A stretch of DNA of 64,000 nt from Halichondria panicea (GCF_963675165.1 NC_087384.1:5263182-5327181), one strand, 5' to 3'. Counted from the first letter of the stretch, positions 45,441 through 57,420 are shown. Made by a program: numbers and translations. Notes: a model not told the origin generated them from the sequence alone.

Positions 45441-46289
45441 ATGGCAGTGCAAGTAGGTCAAACTGATGATATTGGTGAGTACTTACAACGAGAGTATGGT
45501 TCTAAGCCTCCAAATACACACATTGGATGCTTCTACATCAAGCTTGGACAAGAAATTAGTGAATCTCCCATGAGCCAACAAAAAGAAGCAATTGCTACCC
45601 TCAACCGTATACTAGGTCCGGGTCATTGGGTCAAAACAGAGCCAGGATGGGATGGAATCATTTTCTTTCGGGCCCATGCAGAAACAGCGAAAAATGAACG
45701 CGAAATTGAAGCAAATATAAACGATACTATTCGATTTCCTTTGATTACAGATTTGAGCGGACAAAGCCCTAGCCATATTATGTTTAGTAGAGCTTGCTTG
45801 TACAAAGAAAAAGATAACAAATGTATGAGCAATCAGAAGATAACAACAGACACGATCGGAAAAATTATGGAAGACGTGTACGAGCACGATGACATTGGAA
45901 GCACCCACATCGAATACTTCTATCTTTTTGTACAAGCTGTTGTCAGAGAAGGAAGCAGCGACACAAAACAAGTTAACATAAAAGAAGAAAAGGTGCACAG
46001 TAAGGCTTTAGAAGAGCTCAAAAAATTACCGGGAAATTGGAAATCAGTCGAACCTCAAGAAACATGGCCAGGAACATTTTTTGGCTTTTTTCCAAAGGAA
46101 ATGCAACCGATGACAGAGCGAAAGAGAGAGAAGATACTGAATGGGGAGGTACGAATGCCTCTTATTGAAAGATTGGGAGCTAAGCTTGATGATAAGAAAT
46201 ACAATGAGAGCCTTGGCCTGAAGCTAAAAGTTCAAGTGATAATAACACGAGCTTGCAAATACACACCAATAAAAATGGACACATCCTAA
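45441..46289 (+). CDS. Subfamily A two-half-domain protein, 282 aa
   Basis: Intact single-exon gene and a good reference copy for the subfamily. Half one has TDDIGEYLQREYGSKPP, THIGCFYIKLGQEISES, ATLNRILGPGHWVKTEPG, WDGIIFFRA, NEREIEANINDTIRFPLI and IMFSRACLYKEK. Half two has ITTDTIGKIMEDVYEHDD, THIEYFYLFVQAVVREG, a charged stretch about 25 residues long, LEELKKLPGNWKSVEPQE, TWPGTFFGFFPKEM, TERKREKILNGEVRMPL and VIITRACKYTPIK. ATG 45441 (AAATGG) is supported by alignment with 2268. No signal or membrane segment. It ends TAA 46287-46289. The role is unknown. Confidence 0.88.
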   Translation: MAVQVGQTDDIGEYLQREYGSKPPNTHIGCFYIKLGQEISESPMSQQKEAIATLNRILGPGHWVKTEPGWDGIIFFRAHAETAKNEREIEANINDTIRFPLITDLSGQSPSHIMFSRACLYKEKDNKCMSNQKITTDTIGKIMEDVYEHDDIGSTHIEYFYLFVQAVVREGSSDTKQVNIKEEKVHSKALEELKKLPGNWKSVEPQETWPGTFFGFFPKEMQPMTERKREKILNGEVRMPLIERLGAKLDDKKYNESLGLKLKVQVIITRACKYTPIKMDTS

Positions 46290-46891
46290 ACGCATTGATG
46301 TTTCGACATACGTTGAGAGTTAGTATAATTATACTGTTAGACTTATTTGTGTGATAAAGGTCTTCCTACACTACATTCACGTATTTGAATGTACATGTAC
46401 GTATATAAAATGTGTTTTTATAGTTTTTGTGATTGTTTTTATGCCTTGGTGCGCTTGCGCAAGCGGGATATACGGTAGTGTTTGTGTGTGTGTCTGTCTG
46501 TGTAGACGTGCACGTAAGAGTTTCTATAGGCTTATAGCTTGGATTTTAATTCGTGGATTTGCAAAATAATGCTTCGTTCTCGAATTATGCCTACTTGGAA
46601 TGCCATTACAGCCTTTTCAGAAGAGTGCGTAGAAAAACTTGTCCATGGAGTGTTGCTACTCTACTTAGTAGTTAGCTCTGCACTAGAACGCTAGCTATTG
46701 GTAGCTGCAAGAATGAGAAGAGAGCTGCAAGGCTCTACTATAGCCTCGACACCAGCCGTTTGTTATCTGAAAGAACGCCTGGTCAAGTTCCAATGTAAGC
46801 TCGTCTAATTGGTCCAGGAATTTCTTCTTAGACCGATAATTATGCACAACAACCATACTTGCCCGTGAATATCATTATGATGCTTACAGTA

Positions 46892-47160
46892 CAGTAGAAC
46901 CTCAATTATCCGGACACCTTGGTTCCAGAAGTAGGCCGGATAAGTGAATATGCCAGATAATCGAATATATAAACCATGCCTTGATCCAGCCACTTTATTG
47001 ATAAAACAGCAGTGCCACATGGTTGTCTGCGCATGCGCAAAAGATAAGCAGGCATGTCTCCATGGTAACAGCTGTGCGCATTGAGGGACACGCCCATTTT
47101 CTGAATTATTTAATCTGATTAAAAAGAAAACTGCCAAGCCGGATAATCGAGGTTCTACTG
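46892..47160. mobile_element. pogo/Tigger-type MITE, 269 bp
   Basis: Ends CAGTAGAACCTCAATTATCC and the complementary GGATAATCGAGGTTCTACTG, with TA on both sides (46890-46891 and 47161-47162). These ends are typical of pogo/Tigger elements of the Tc1/mariner superfamily. No transposase is present. Confidence 0.88.
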
Positions 47161-47527
47161 TAACGTGCAGCTAGCTATAGTATTGTTATGTTTGTGGTTA
47201 CCGCAATCATGTTCACAACTACTCAAGCTTAACCACCTGCTGACTCAACAACATAATGTATAATGTGCATTCAACGATGTGTGACTATTATTAGATTACG
47301 AAAGTGAAAAGCAAAGCAGAAAGTGAACACTAGCATAAAACAATGAGTTATACCGTTACGGTACTTACCGTCACCGCAATGTTTTGCGAGCATCAATCAC
47401 AATCACGCAAACCATTGCAAAAATAATAATCACTTATACTGTATACTTGTTCGTATGGATCCTTGCCATATCGCTAAAATTAGATTGCAAATTGTCAAAT
47501 TTTTGCTCATTCGCCATAAACATTGAA

Positions 47528-48195
47528 GTAATGAAACACCGCGGGTGCTGATGCCTCGGTGGAGGTGTCAAAGCTAAAGCTCTATTATAGCAATACACAT
47601 TATACCGCATAGCGCGAAATTTTCGAGGCATTCATATTTCGTGGATTAGCCTCTAAAAGCCATTTCGTTGCACAATGTTCGCGGAATGACTGCTTACCGG
47701 AAGCCACGCCTTTAAATCTTTGCATGATAGCAGGTAATTCTAATTAAAGAACAATTTTCGTGGACTTAACTTTTCGTGTAGAATTCTAACCCAATAAATC
47801 TGCGGAAATTAAGCCCCTAGAAAATTTCGCGCTATACAGCATCATGATGAACTTCAAGAACATTTTTGCATACATTTTGCTGCATGCAGGCGGAATCCAA
47901 AAAGTGGGATGATTGACCATTAAAAACGTTGATGCCAAAATTTCAAGTGTAAAATTAATGGCTGCATCAGCAGAGCAGAGCCTTGCAGCTCTCTTCTCAC
48001 TCTTGCAGCTACCAATAGCTAGCGTTCTAGTGCAGAGCTAACTACTAAGTATAGAGTAGCAACACTCAATCCATGGTCTATACGCACTCTTCTGAAAAGG
48101 CTGCAATGGCATTCCAAGTAAGCATAACCTGAGAATGAAGCATTAATTGTTTTGCAAATCCACAAATTAAAATCTAAGAAAACATGGCTAGAAGC
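47528..48195 (-). repeat. Dispersed repeat with R2, interrupted by a MITE
   Basis: Corresponds to 62700-63130: CTGATGCCTCGGTGGAGGTG, then a CATGATGAAC-bearing stretch, then R2. The MITE at about 47603-47840 (ends TACCGCATAGCGCGAAATTT and AAATTTCGCGCTATA) lies between blocks that are contiguous at 62765-62780. R2 ends at the CA tract. Confidence 0.75.
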
Positions 48196-48556
<361 letters not shown>

Positions 48557-48954
48557 TATGATTGAAGTATAGCACTTTTTGCCAAATATGTTTTGTGTAA
48601 CAGTGCATGTATTTTGAGTACACGTATTCAATGAGCTTTGTATTTATATACACTGTGAATGGTGGCAGCTTATTAATTGAACTGAAGATATCAGAAAGTA
48701 TAGACCTATATTAATTCATTCAATGTAAATCCTGCAGCATTTATAGGTGTGAGATAGTGTGAAAGGACAAAAATGTCCTCCATGTCCTGATATGCAACTA
48801 CATGTATATATTGTCGCCTAAAGTCTAGAACAATAACAAACGTGAATATATATACGGCAATGTCTATATGTGTGCTTGCAAGTACAAAGGATTTTAGTAA
48901 CAGGACGTATTCCATCAGTGAAAGTGGACATGGATGTACCCTTTCATGCTTTCA

Positions 48955-49045
48955 CAGTATCCTATAGCTGGAGATTGGAGGGCAGTGGAACCGCAGGTCA
49001 CATAGCTGCTCATGTTTATCGGCTATTTTCCCAAACTGAAATGGA
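48955..49045 (+). pseudogene. Small B-type fragment
   Basis: GGAGATTGGAGGGCAGTGGA, then a disturbed stretch, then TTTATCGGCTATTTTCCC, corresponds to GDWKAVEP...FIGYFPK of B genes. Too short and broken to be functional. Confidence 0.5.
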
Positions 49046-50441
49046 GCATAATTATTCCTTAATTATCAAGCAAAAAAATCAGCCTAGGAACACAATGCTC
49101 ACAGTACAGTGCAGTCCATCCAGGGTATAATAGATTCCAAAGTTTCCTAGCATTTCAGCCTATTGTAGTACTATACATGGTGTATATAGTATAAGTACGG
49201 CCCTTGGATACACTTCATATAATATTATATAGTGGCCGGTGATAAAAGGTCACCAGGGAGATGATGTTTTTGCACGTACATGCAGTTCTGTAGCTGAAGC
49301 AATTAAATCATAGTTTTTGTTAATCCATGCATAGTCTACATGTATATACGCAAGTTCCACCGGATATATATACGTTTTCTTAACATTTATTAGTGTAATC
49401 AACATTCTCAGGCTCTTAAACCATCAATTGTATTATACAGTGCACAGCATACATGTATTCTAAGCTCACCTTTACGGACATGTACATGTATAGGAACAAT
49501 TACGTGTGCTATTACAGTACGCACACTATAAAAGGGCATGATGATCGAATCATACCACCAAGTATAGACGTTGTAGGGAGAAGTGTATGTACTATTATAC
49601 AGTAAGCAGAAAACCACTATATATCCACCAATTAAGTTACAATGATTAAACATGTGTGGGAGCTAGTCTTTTATACGATTGAACCACAATGGTTAGACAA
49701 ACCTCATCCTCGAAGCTTCTGTGTGGGGGTGGCTGCAGCTGTGGTTTCCAAGCATTATAGGCTATCAAGATCAGTTCTGATGCAATTTGCAATTGACAGT
49801 CCCTCTGTATGCTATGCATAAAAAGAAAAAAACATACCACACTACTTTTTTTTTAAAGTGGGCACATTGCCCTGCTTCCCTGATTTAAGGGAAACACTGC
49901 TATGTCAGTCGCTACCTGAGAATATATTGTGAGTGTCGTCAAAAGGTCTGGGAACTAATTTAGTATATATGACTACGGTACATGGGTCATTTCATACGAA
50001 TAACAACATGCAGCACTTAATGGGGTGACCCCTCAGAATTGTGGCCAGATACTGTAACAATGTATTTGCTTATCCACATAAATGGTTGAAATTTGAATCT
50101 TTGAATGAGCCGACAGGAAGTCTATATATATATATATATAGTGCTTGTTGTATAAAGTAAACTGAGTAACTGCATGTGCAATAAACAACAGCTCCACTTT
50201 CAAAATCTAACTTCTGAGTGACTGTTAAAACAAAATTGAATAGCTTTAGTTAATGCAGTACATAATAGTGTGGGTTGTAAATTACTAGCTCAAACTTAAA
50301 AGTGGCCGACAGAGAGCTATTTGACATTCATATTGTGTGGGGGTGTTGTACAAGTATGTGAATGCAGACAAAACAGTACAGTGACGGTGACTGTCACGTT
50401 CAGATAAGTATGCATATACAATACATAATTATAGTTGCATA

Positions 50442-50465
50442 CACCGGATGTTGTATAATTATGAC
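50442..50465 (+). promoter_or_regulatory. Upstream module A (diverged)
   Basis: CACCGGATGTTGTATAATTA then TGAC, about 255 bases before ATG 50699. The proximal ACAGTTTTCCGCTATATAAT stretch at about 50610 matches other A and D promoters. Confidence 0.4.
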
Positions 50466-51410
50466 TATAAAGATATAGACGATGGATTGTTTTGATCAAC
50501 TAATCAAGGAGAACGGAATACATTCACTTAGACAAGGACTGCTATTACAACCACAAATCTCTGCCAGTATATTACCAGCTTCAACTTTACAATTATATAG
50601 TCACAGACAGTTTTCCGCTATATAATATAGATAGCTAATAATTGTAAGCAAGTGCCTGGCACACACCGGCCACATATACGAAGGGATTTTTGCAGAGCAT
50701 GGCAACTTCAAATCTACCTACAAGGAATGAAATGGCAGGGCAACTACTACAAACTGACGAGATTGGTGATTACCTACACAAAGAGTATGGTTCTGACGAC
50801 ATTGGTGATTACCTACACAAAGAGTACACTGCAAAAACACTTTTGTTAATTTAACAAACAAAAGTTTGTCCCGGTGATGAATCTCACATGACAGAATAAT
50901 ATTTGTTAGAATGACAAAGGTAAAACAACCTACAATGTTTTGTCATTCAAGCAAAGAAATTATGTCAAAACAACAAAGTATTATGTCATCTGAATTTCAC
51001 CAATTTATTGTACTTCTATGTCAAAATAGCAAAGTGAATGCTGAATTAACACTGCTATAAAGTGAATTTCTTTGTTAAATTAACACTATACCTTTGTCAT
51101 TTAATTAATTGTTTTCTCGCGCACGTATGCACATGCAGAAGGTCAAACGGTAACAATGAGTTTATGATAGAATAAGATCACTGGATCACATGACATGCAT
51201 CACAATACATTTCTTCTGTCAGTAAATTGTTTTTAGTGTTCATCACTTAGCGTTTCTTGAAATTCCAGTACAGTGAACTGCAGGCGTTTCGTTTGGTTTC
51301 ATGAACGCTACATCCCTCAGATCATTTTCGTCACAATAAGCCCCTACAGAACAAAAGATTGAAGTCACTATAGTTACCAACACATATGTAGTGAAAAATG
51401 TAAATAGTAT

Positions 51411-52306
51411 AAGCTATCACCCCCATGGACGAAGTTGACCAGTGTAACTGACACGTGAGGACACATATACACACAAACTCGTAAATCAGTATGCTATAGC
51501 TATCACCCCATGGACGAAGTTGACCAGTCGAAACCAGTGTAACTGACACGTGAGGACACATACACACAAAATCGTAAATCGGTATGCTAGCTATCACCCC
51601 ATGGACGAAGTTGACCAGTCGAAACCAGTGTAACTGACACTTGAGGACACATACACACAAACTCGTAAATCAGTATGCTAGCTATCACCCCATGGACGAA
51701 GTTGACCAGTCGAAACCAGTATAACTGATACGTGAGGACACATACACACAAACTCGTAAATCAGTATGCTAGCTATCACCCCATGGGCAAAGTTGACCAG
51801 TCAAAACCAGTGTAACTGACACGTGAGGACACATACACACAAACTGGTAAATTACAATGCTAGCTATCACCCCATGGACGAAGTTGACCAGTCAAAACCA
51901 GTGTAACTGACGCTTGAGGACACATACACACAAACTCGTAAATCAGTATGCTAGCTATCACCCCATGGACGAAGTTGACCAGTCGAAACCAGTGTAACTG
52001 ACACGTGAGGACACATACACACAAACTGGTAAATTACAATGCTAGCTATCACCCCATGGACGAAGTTGACCAGTCAAAACCAGTGTAACTGACGCATGAG
52101 GACACATACACACAAACTCGTAAATCAGTATGCTAGCTATCACCCCATGGACGAAGTTGACCAGTCGAAACCAGTGTAACTGACACGTGAGGACACATAC
52201 ACACAAACTGGTAAATTACAATGCTAGCTATCACCCCATGGACGAAGTTGACCAGTCGAAACCAGTGCATGAAGACACAAACTCGTAAATCAGTATGCTA
52301 CAGATG
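51411..52306. repeat. Minisatellite, 91-bp unit, about 10 copies
   Basis: Unit begins GCTATCACCCCATGGACGAA and includes GTAACTGACACGTGAGGACA. Copies from about 51840 on alternate between CTCGTAAATCAGTATGC and CTGGTAAATTACAATGC endings. Lies inside the transposon. Confidence 0.92.
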
Positions 52307-53005
52307 AAGGTCGAAACCAGGGACAGTTGCCCTCTAGCTAGCTATATAGTTTTATGGAATCTGGCATAACTTGCAAGTCGTTTCTTTGAAGTCGATGAAG
52401 GTGGTTAAGTAGACTCCTAGCTGGTACACATTGTGGGGCCGAGGTACGGTAAAATCTGCAGCTGGAAGAAACACGTAAACACATTTATTTAGCAATGAGC
52501 AACATACCTTAAATCCTTTTTCTTTGAAGCTGGTACATGGTGGAGTTATACGCCGATACGGTATAGCAGTGATTTGTAAACTGTGAATTCAGAGAGTTTT
52601 GGGATCATGTACATGCCATGCGCCAACAGCATGCAATGGAACTTAACTTTTTTCTTTGAGATGGTGGTACTATATCTACTCTTAAGAAAATCTGAAAGAG
52701 AGTATTGGGCAATAAGTTGAGTTTAGCAATGAGCACTGACTAACTTGCAATTGTCTTTTCTTTCAAGCTGCAGATGCAGGTGACTCTTGACTCCTAGATC
52801 CTAGCTGGTGTACATGGAACATGGTAGCCCAGGGCCAGGGGTACAGGCATGCAGTCAGTGATATGATAGTATAAATTAAAGCTGCATGAGCAGCTGCAGT
52901 CCGGTGCAGCTGCAAGCACCATGTGCTAAGTATGTTTGAGGCCTTGCCCTGTTATTCCTGAACGCCCCCTCATGCCACACCTATAGTTACAGCTTATAAT
53001 TATAG

Positions 53006-53037
53006 TCTCGAGGCCAAACTCTCCTGGCCTCGAGACT
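53006..53037. other. Short perfect hairpin inside the transposon
   Basis: GTCTCGAGGCCA and TGGCCTCGAGAC around an 8-base loop. Confidence 0.6.
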
Positions 53038-54892
53038 AGCTAGAGTTAGAGGCTAGAGAGAAGCTCGATCCCAGGCCGCTCTTCAGGCCAGGCCTAGTGA
53101 AGGAGGCTATAGAGAGAAGGCTGCCTGCACTGCACTGCACTGAAGGACTCTGGAGGCTCCTAACTTCTTCACTGCCACTGTAACTTACCATGCCCAGTCA
53201 CAAGTCTCCAATTGCTACATACACAATTGAACATGAGCATGCAAAGATATAAGCATCAGGGCAACTGAGATGTTTCTGTGTAGACAATTTATTACGAGCT
53301 AGGGTAATCGAGTATAGGTTGAGTAGGTTGAAATCAGTGATGCAAACTTGCACGTATCTTTTAGTAGAGTTCTAGCTGTAACTTTATAATTTGTTATTGT
53401 CACACATTAATGTTAATTTGACAATGAACGGTAACTTCCACTAAATGTGAGATCAACAATGCTTCGACAAAATGACAACACATGTGTTCAAATAACAATC
53501 TACCATTATAATAACAAATATTAATAGTTAGATAAACTATATTAATAGTTAAATAAACTATGATTTGTCGTTATAACAATAATTGCAGGAAATTGACAAA
53601 CGTTTTGTCAAGATAACATTTTGTGCTGGTAGCAAACTGTGTCACAATAACAAAAGTGTTTTTGCAGTGTATGGTTCTGAGCCTCCAAACAATACACATA
53701 TTGGATGCTTCTACATCAAGCTTGGACAAGAAATAAGTAACTCTGAAAAAGAAGCACTTGATACCATCAACCGTATTATAGGTCCGAATCAATGGGTCAA
53801 ATCAGTGGCAGGATGGGATGGAGTCCTTTTCTTTCAGAACTCAGAAGCAACAACGAATGATGAACGCAAAATTGAATTCAAGATAAACGATACTATTCGA
53901 AAGCCTTTGATTACGGATTTGAGCGAACACGGTCCTGACATCCATATCAAGTTTAGTAGAGCTTGTCTGTACACAAAGGATATGAAATGCGCTAGCAGCC
54001 AGGGGTTAACAACAGACAAGATCGGGGAAATTATGAAAAACGTGTATGAGCAAAATGTCAGTGAAACCGCTCACATCGAATATTTTTTCTTTTTGTACAA
54101 GCTGTTATCGGAGAGGAAAGCAGTGACACAAAACAATGTACGATAAAGGACAAAAAGGTGCACATTGAGGCATTAGCAGTGCTCAAAACACTACCGGGAG
54201 ATTGGGAAGCAGTGGAACCTCAAACAACGTGGCCAGGAACATTTTTCGGCTTTTTTCCAAAGAAACTGCAACCAATTACAGAACGAGAGAGGGAGAAAAT
54301 ACTCAACGGGGAAGTACGAATGCCTCTCATTCAAAGATTGGAAGCTAAGCTTGAAGAAATGAAGCTTAATGACCTGAAGCCAAAAGTTCAGGTTATAATA
54401 ACACGAGCTTGTAAATACACCCCGATAATTAAAGAGGCCACATCCTAACTGATGGTCTAATTTTTGTCAGAGTATTCTAAGAAATACATATGCCGTTCTG
54501 TGATTGTTTTTGTAAGAAGTGGAAACTAACTCTAATACTATATATGACACTCAATACGCACATATGCATAATTAGTTTTTTTTTTGTGAACGAGCAAAAT
54601 TAATGACTCTGCATGCAGAGACAATTATATTATAACCACATGACAACATTGCATGAATGTTCTTAACCAAATACACTTTCGATTTCAGTTTCTTAGATCA
54701 CAGATTAAATTGGGTGCAAGCACATTACTGTTAAACATATAATTATGTATGTATACACGTTTACCTTACTAATATTTCTAGTGATCGACCTATGAACACA
54801 CACAAACAAACAAACTTGGTCACACAGCTCTGAAACAATGCTTATACATTTAGGACTAGCTGACTACACAATAGTTAGACACTGTTTTGGAG

Positions 54893-54941
54893 GTGTCTAT
54901 GGGATTTAGAAGCCCAGAGGGCTTCTAAATCACATGGACAC
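54893..54941. other. Hairpin, 13-bp perfect inner stem
   Basis: GATTTAGAAGCCC-AGA-GGGCTTCTAAATC, extended by GTGTC/GACAC. It lies in the spacer before the C gene at 55320. RNA or MITE origin cannot be told apart. Confidence 0.5.
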
Positions 54942-55319
54942 TGACATGTGTGATTGTTGCTGTACACTACATTGCGTGTACTATCCTTTTGGCTTCCTAT
55001 TCAACAGGTATTGCACAACCATTATAACAACATTGTTACAAACATTTAGCATTGTATTGTCAAACAATATATATAGGAGCTAAACACACGGCAGTGAAGT
55101 ATATATAGCTTTACGTGACTAATATTAATTTTGACCAAATATGTGGTACTATCCCGTGTATCAATCATGGAAAGGCTAAGTACTACTATAATACTTACAG
55201 CTACAGTATAGTGAAAAAGAATCAGTAAATTGTATATAATTACAGTCACAGATAAATTCCTGCTATATATATAGTTAGCAAATTAGCTAGGAAAGTGTAA
55301 CACACCGACCTGACAGTGC

Positions 55320-56150
55320 ATGCCTAAGAAAGAGAGCAACTCCTTACCAAGTCTTTATCAAAAAACAATGGAACAGAACATATCATTTATAACCACGGAT
55401 GACTTTGGAAAGAAATTGAAAGAAGAATATTCTCCACCAACAGATCAAAATAAACATATTGATTACTTCTACTTCCGAGGTTCTGAAGACAAACATCATA
55501 TTGCAGACAAAATTGTTCAACGTTTCAAAACATTTGTGGGTGATGATTTCTTTACATTGATAGATCAGGAATGGCTAGGCTTTACAATAATTAAGTACCC
55601 ATTGGCAGAAGAAACAAGCGAAGATGTCAGGGAGAAGATGATCAACGAAAAGCTTCGATCCCCAATTGCTAGTGACCTGACAGACACCAAGGTCATTTTC
55701 AGCCGAGCTTGCCTCTACCACAGCTATGACATGAATGAAGATACTATCCAGGCGAGTGATATCGGAAAAGTCATGAAACAAGGCAATGCTCAACAAGAGG
55801 ATACACATAACACCCATCAAGATTTTTTCTATCTCACAGTTCGAATTAAGCCCCAGGAGACATTAAATGTTTCCTCATTTCTTAGGAGACTCCCTGGAAA
55901 TTGGAAGAAATTAGAACCGCATGATACCTGGCCAGATACCTTCTTGGGACATTTTCCGAAGTCACCTTTCGATAAAACAGAGCGCGAAAGGGAAGCTCGT
56001 CTCAATCGTGAAGTTCGACTTCCTCTCATGAAGGTGTTAGAAGATGAACTCATGACAACTTATCCCAAGACTGGGGACATGATCGAGAGGAGAGTTCTGG
56101 TTTTGATGACCAGAGCCTGTAAACTTGAATCTGCTAATACTGGAATCTAA
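55320..56150 (+). CDS. Subfamily C two-half-domain protein, 276 aa
   Basis: Intact single-exon gene, nearly a mirror copy of 16107-16883 on the other strand. ATG 55320 gives 276 aa. An internal ATG at 55368 (ACAATGG) aligns with the start of the minus-strand paralogue and gives 260 aa, and I think it more likely. Half one has ITTDDFGKKLKEEYSPP, HIDYFYFRGSEDK, DQEWLGFTIIKYPL, VREKMINEKLRSPI and VIFSRACLYHSYD. Half two has IQASDIGKVMKQGNAQQ, THQDFFYLTVRIKPQ, LRRLPGNWKKLEPHDTWP, TFLGHFPKSPFDKTERERE, ARLNREVRLPLMKVLED and VLVLMTRACKLES. Cytosolic by inspection. No clear module A; a weak TACGTGACTAA is at about 55113. Confidence 0.87.
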   Translation: MPKKESNSLPSLYQKTMEQNISFITTDDFGKKLKEEYSPPTDQNKHIDYFYFRGSEDKHHIADKIVQRFKTFVGDDFFTLIDQEWLGFTIIKYPLAEETSEDVREKMINEKLRSPIASDLTDTKVIFSRACLYHSYDMNEDTIQASDIGKVMKQGNAQQEDTHNTHQDFFYLTVRIKPQETLNVSSFLRRLPGNWKKLEPHDTWPDTFLGHFPKSPFDKTEREREARLNREVRLPLMKVLEDELMTTYPKTGDMIERRVLVLMTRACKLESANTGI

Positions 56151-56428
56151 CTATGAATTCTAGCTGACTATCGTACAGATTTGACATGTGAAAATTATAT
56201 TGTAAATATATAGCTGCTTTTGTTGTATACACATGCACATGCATATAGTTACACAGTATAATAATTCTATATTGATCATGAGGACCTGACACTATTAATG
56301 ACAACAGGCTCCATTGACGTTATGGGGTTCAAGGAAGCATAAAATGAGCACTTACTTCAATTGACTTGCATGTATAATTATACATTTATATACTTGCACT
56401 GTTTACAATAATTGTGTTGTAAGTAATG

Positions 56429-56870
56429 GCAGTGTAAGTCTCTCTAGCTCAAACTGACAGTATTTGTGACTATGTCTACAACAAATATGGTTCTATAAGC
56501 TTCCAAATACTTTCAAATATACAAACATTTGATGCATCCAGGCTTGGACAAGTCGTTATCCTATGATTTAAACAAATAACATTAATGGCTACCCTCTCAA
56601 CCATATACACTATACTGGTCCAACTAAATGAGTCAAAACAGAACCAGGATGGGATGGATCCTTTTCTTTAAGAGACAAGAAACAGCAATGATTGAACACG
56701 AATATGAAACGTAAATTGTTAACAAAAGCATTCTCAAAACCCCTAGCGACGAGCACTTGGATTATATGATAACACCATTGACAGTCGCACTATACTCTCG
56801 AGCATCATTCTTGCAACACTTATTCCTGGAAATTGGAAAGGTGGATTCCGAGGCTTGGCCACATATATAT
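56429..56870 (+). pseudogene. Decayed A+B composite remnant
   Basis: ATGGCAGTGTAAG (stop at codon 4), then A-type debris (AQTDSIC, YNKYGSIS, ASRLGQV, WDGSFSL), to about 56716. A B-type centre joins it (SILKTPSDEHLDY-like, then VALYSRASFL, IPGNWK-like, EAWPH), to 56870. The same composite is at 15028-15690 in the opposite orientation. Confidence 0.7.
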
Positions 56871-57420
56871 ATTGTTATAGCTATGAGAATAGCAAGTCAA
56901 TAGCCACGTGTTGCTACATGTAAGAATAAGGAAGCCAAGCATTTCTGTTTACTGTTTACACATGCTTTGTGTGTATGGCTTATAATTAAATATTCATACC
57001 ACTTAAGTGGTCGTGAATATTGACTGTTTGAAATTTGAATCCTTGAATGATGAGTCGGCAGGAAGTCTAGCGCTTATGTTATGAAGAACTAAGAAGAGTA
57101 GACTATTGTACACTGTAAACTATACAATGAACAATGAGCTGTTCCTTAAAGGCTATCAAGACACCTATAATAATGTCATCAACCTGTCAATGGAAGTTAA
57201 ACGCTACATTCGCCTAAACATGCATGTTGGCTCGATCGGACATTTGATGGTGGTCGTTATACATTGCACACTGGAATGGCGTCGCAACGATATCCCGGTT
57301 TGATAAGTTACACCCCACCAGGCTTGTCACCTCGGACTCGTCGGGGTCGTGGGGATGCATGTGAGGCATTCTATACCCAGCTCTACATGGTTCCAGCTCA
57401 AATGGCCCACATCCATGGGA

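Larger units (their letters stand above)
50827..53669. mobile_element. Non-autonomous DNA transposon, 2843 bp, TA-flanked
   Basis: Terminal inverted repeats CACTGCAAAAACACTTTTGT / reverse complement are at the two ends, with TA at 50825-50826 and 53670-53671. The subterminal 250-300 bases at each end are packed with AACAAA, GACAAA and TTTGTTA words on both strands. The middle holds the 91-bp minisatellite and no transposase-like frame. TA duplication suggests Tc1/mariner-like mobilisation in trans. Confidence 0.88.
50699..54448 (+). pseudogene. Subfamily A gene split by a DNA transposon and a frameshift
   Basis: The 5' part (50699-50826) encodes MATSNLPTRNEMAGQ and IGDYLHKEYGSDDIGD, with a 39-bp in-frame tandem duplication of the IGDYLHKEYGS segment. 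Coding resumes at 53672 after the element 50827-53669 and a TA duplication: HIGCFYIKLGQEI, WDGVLFF, KFSRACLY and AHIEYF. At about 54083-54092 one T/C base is missing from the FYLF codons, so the frame shifts. The rest is open in the new frame: KVHIEALAVLK, TWPGTFFGFFPKK, TEREREKILNGEVRMPL and VIITRACKYTP, to TAA 54446-54448. Without the insertion and deletion it would be the sister of 4518. Confidence 0.9.

Noticed and set aside
51331-51660. 109-codon minus-strand frame with repeated protein segments
   Set aside because: It is the 91-bp minisatellite; a 91-base unit is not a multiple of three and the frame breaks after three units.
51411-52306. CRISPR-like array
   Set aside because: Units are full-length tandem repeats with no unique spacers, inside a eukaryotic DNA transposon.
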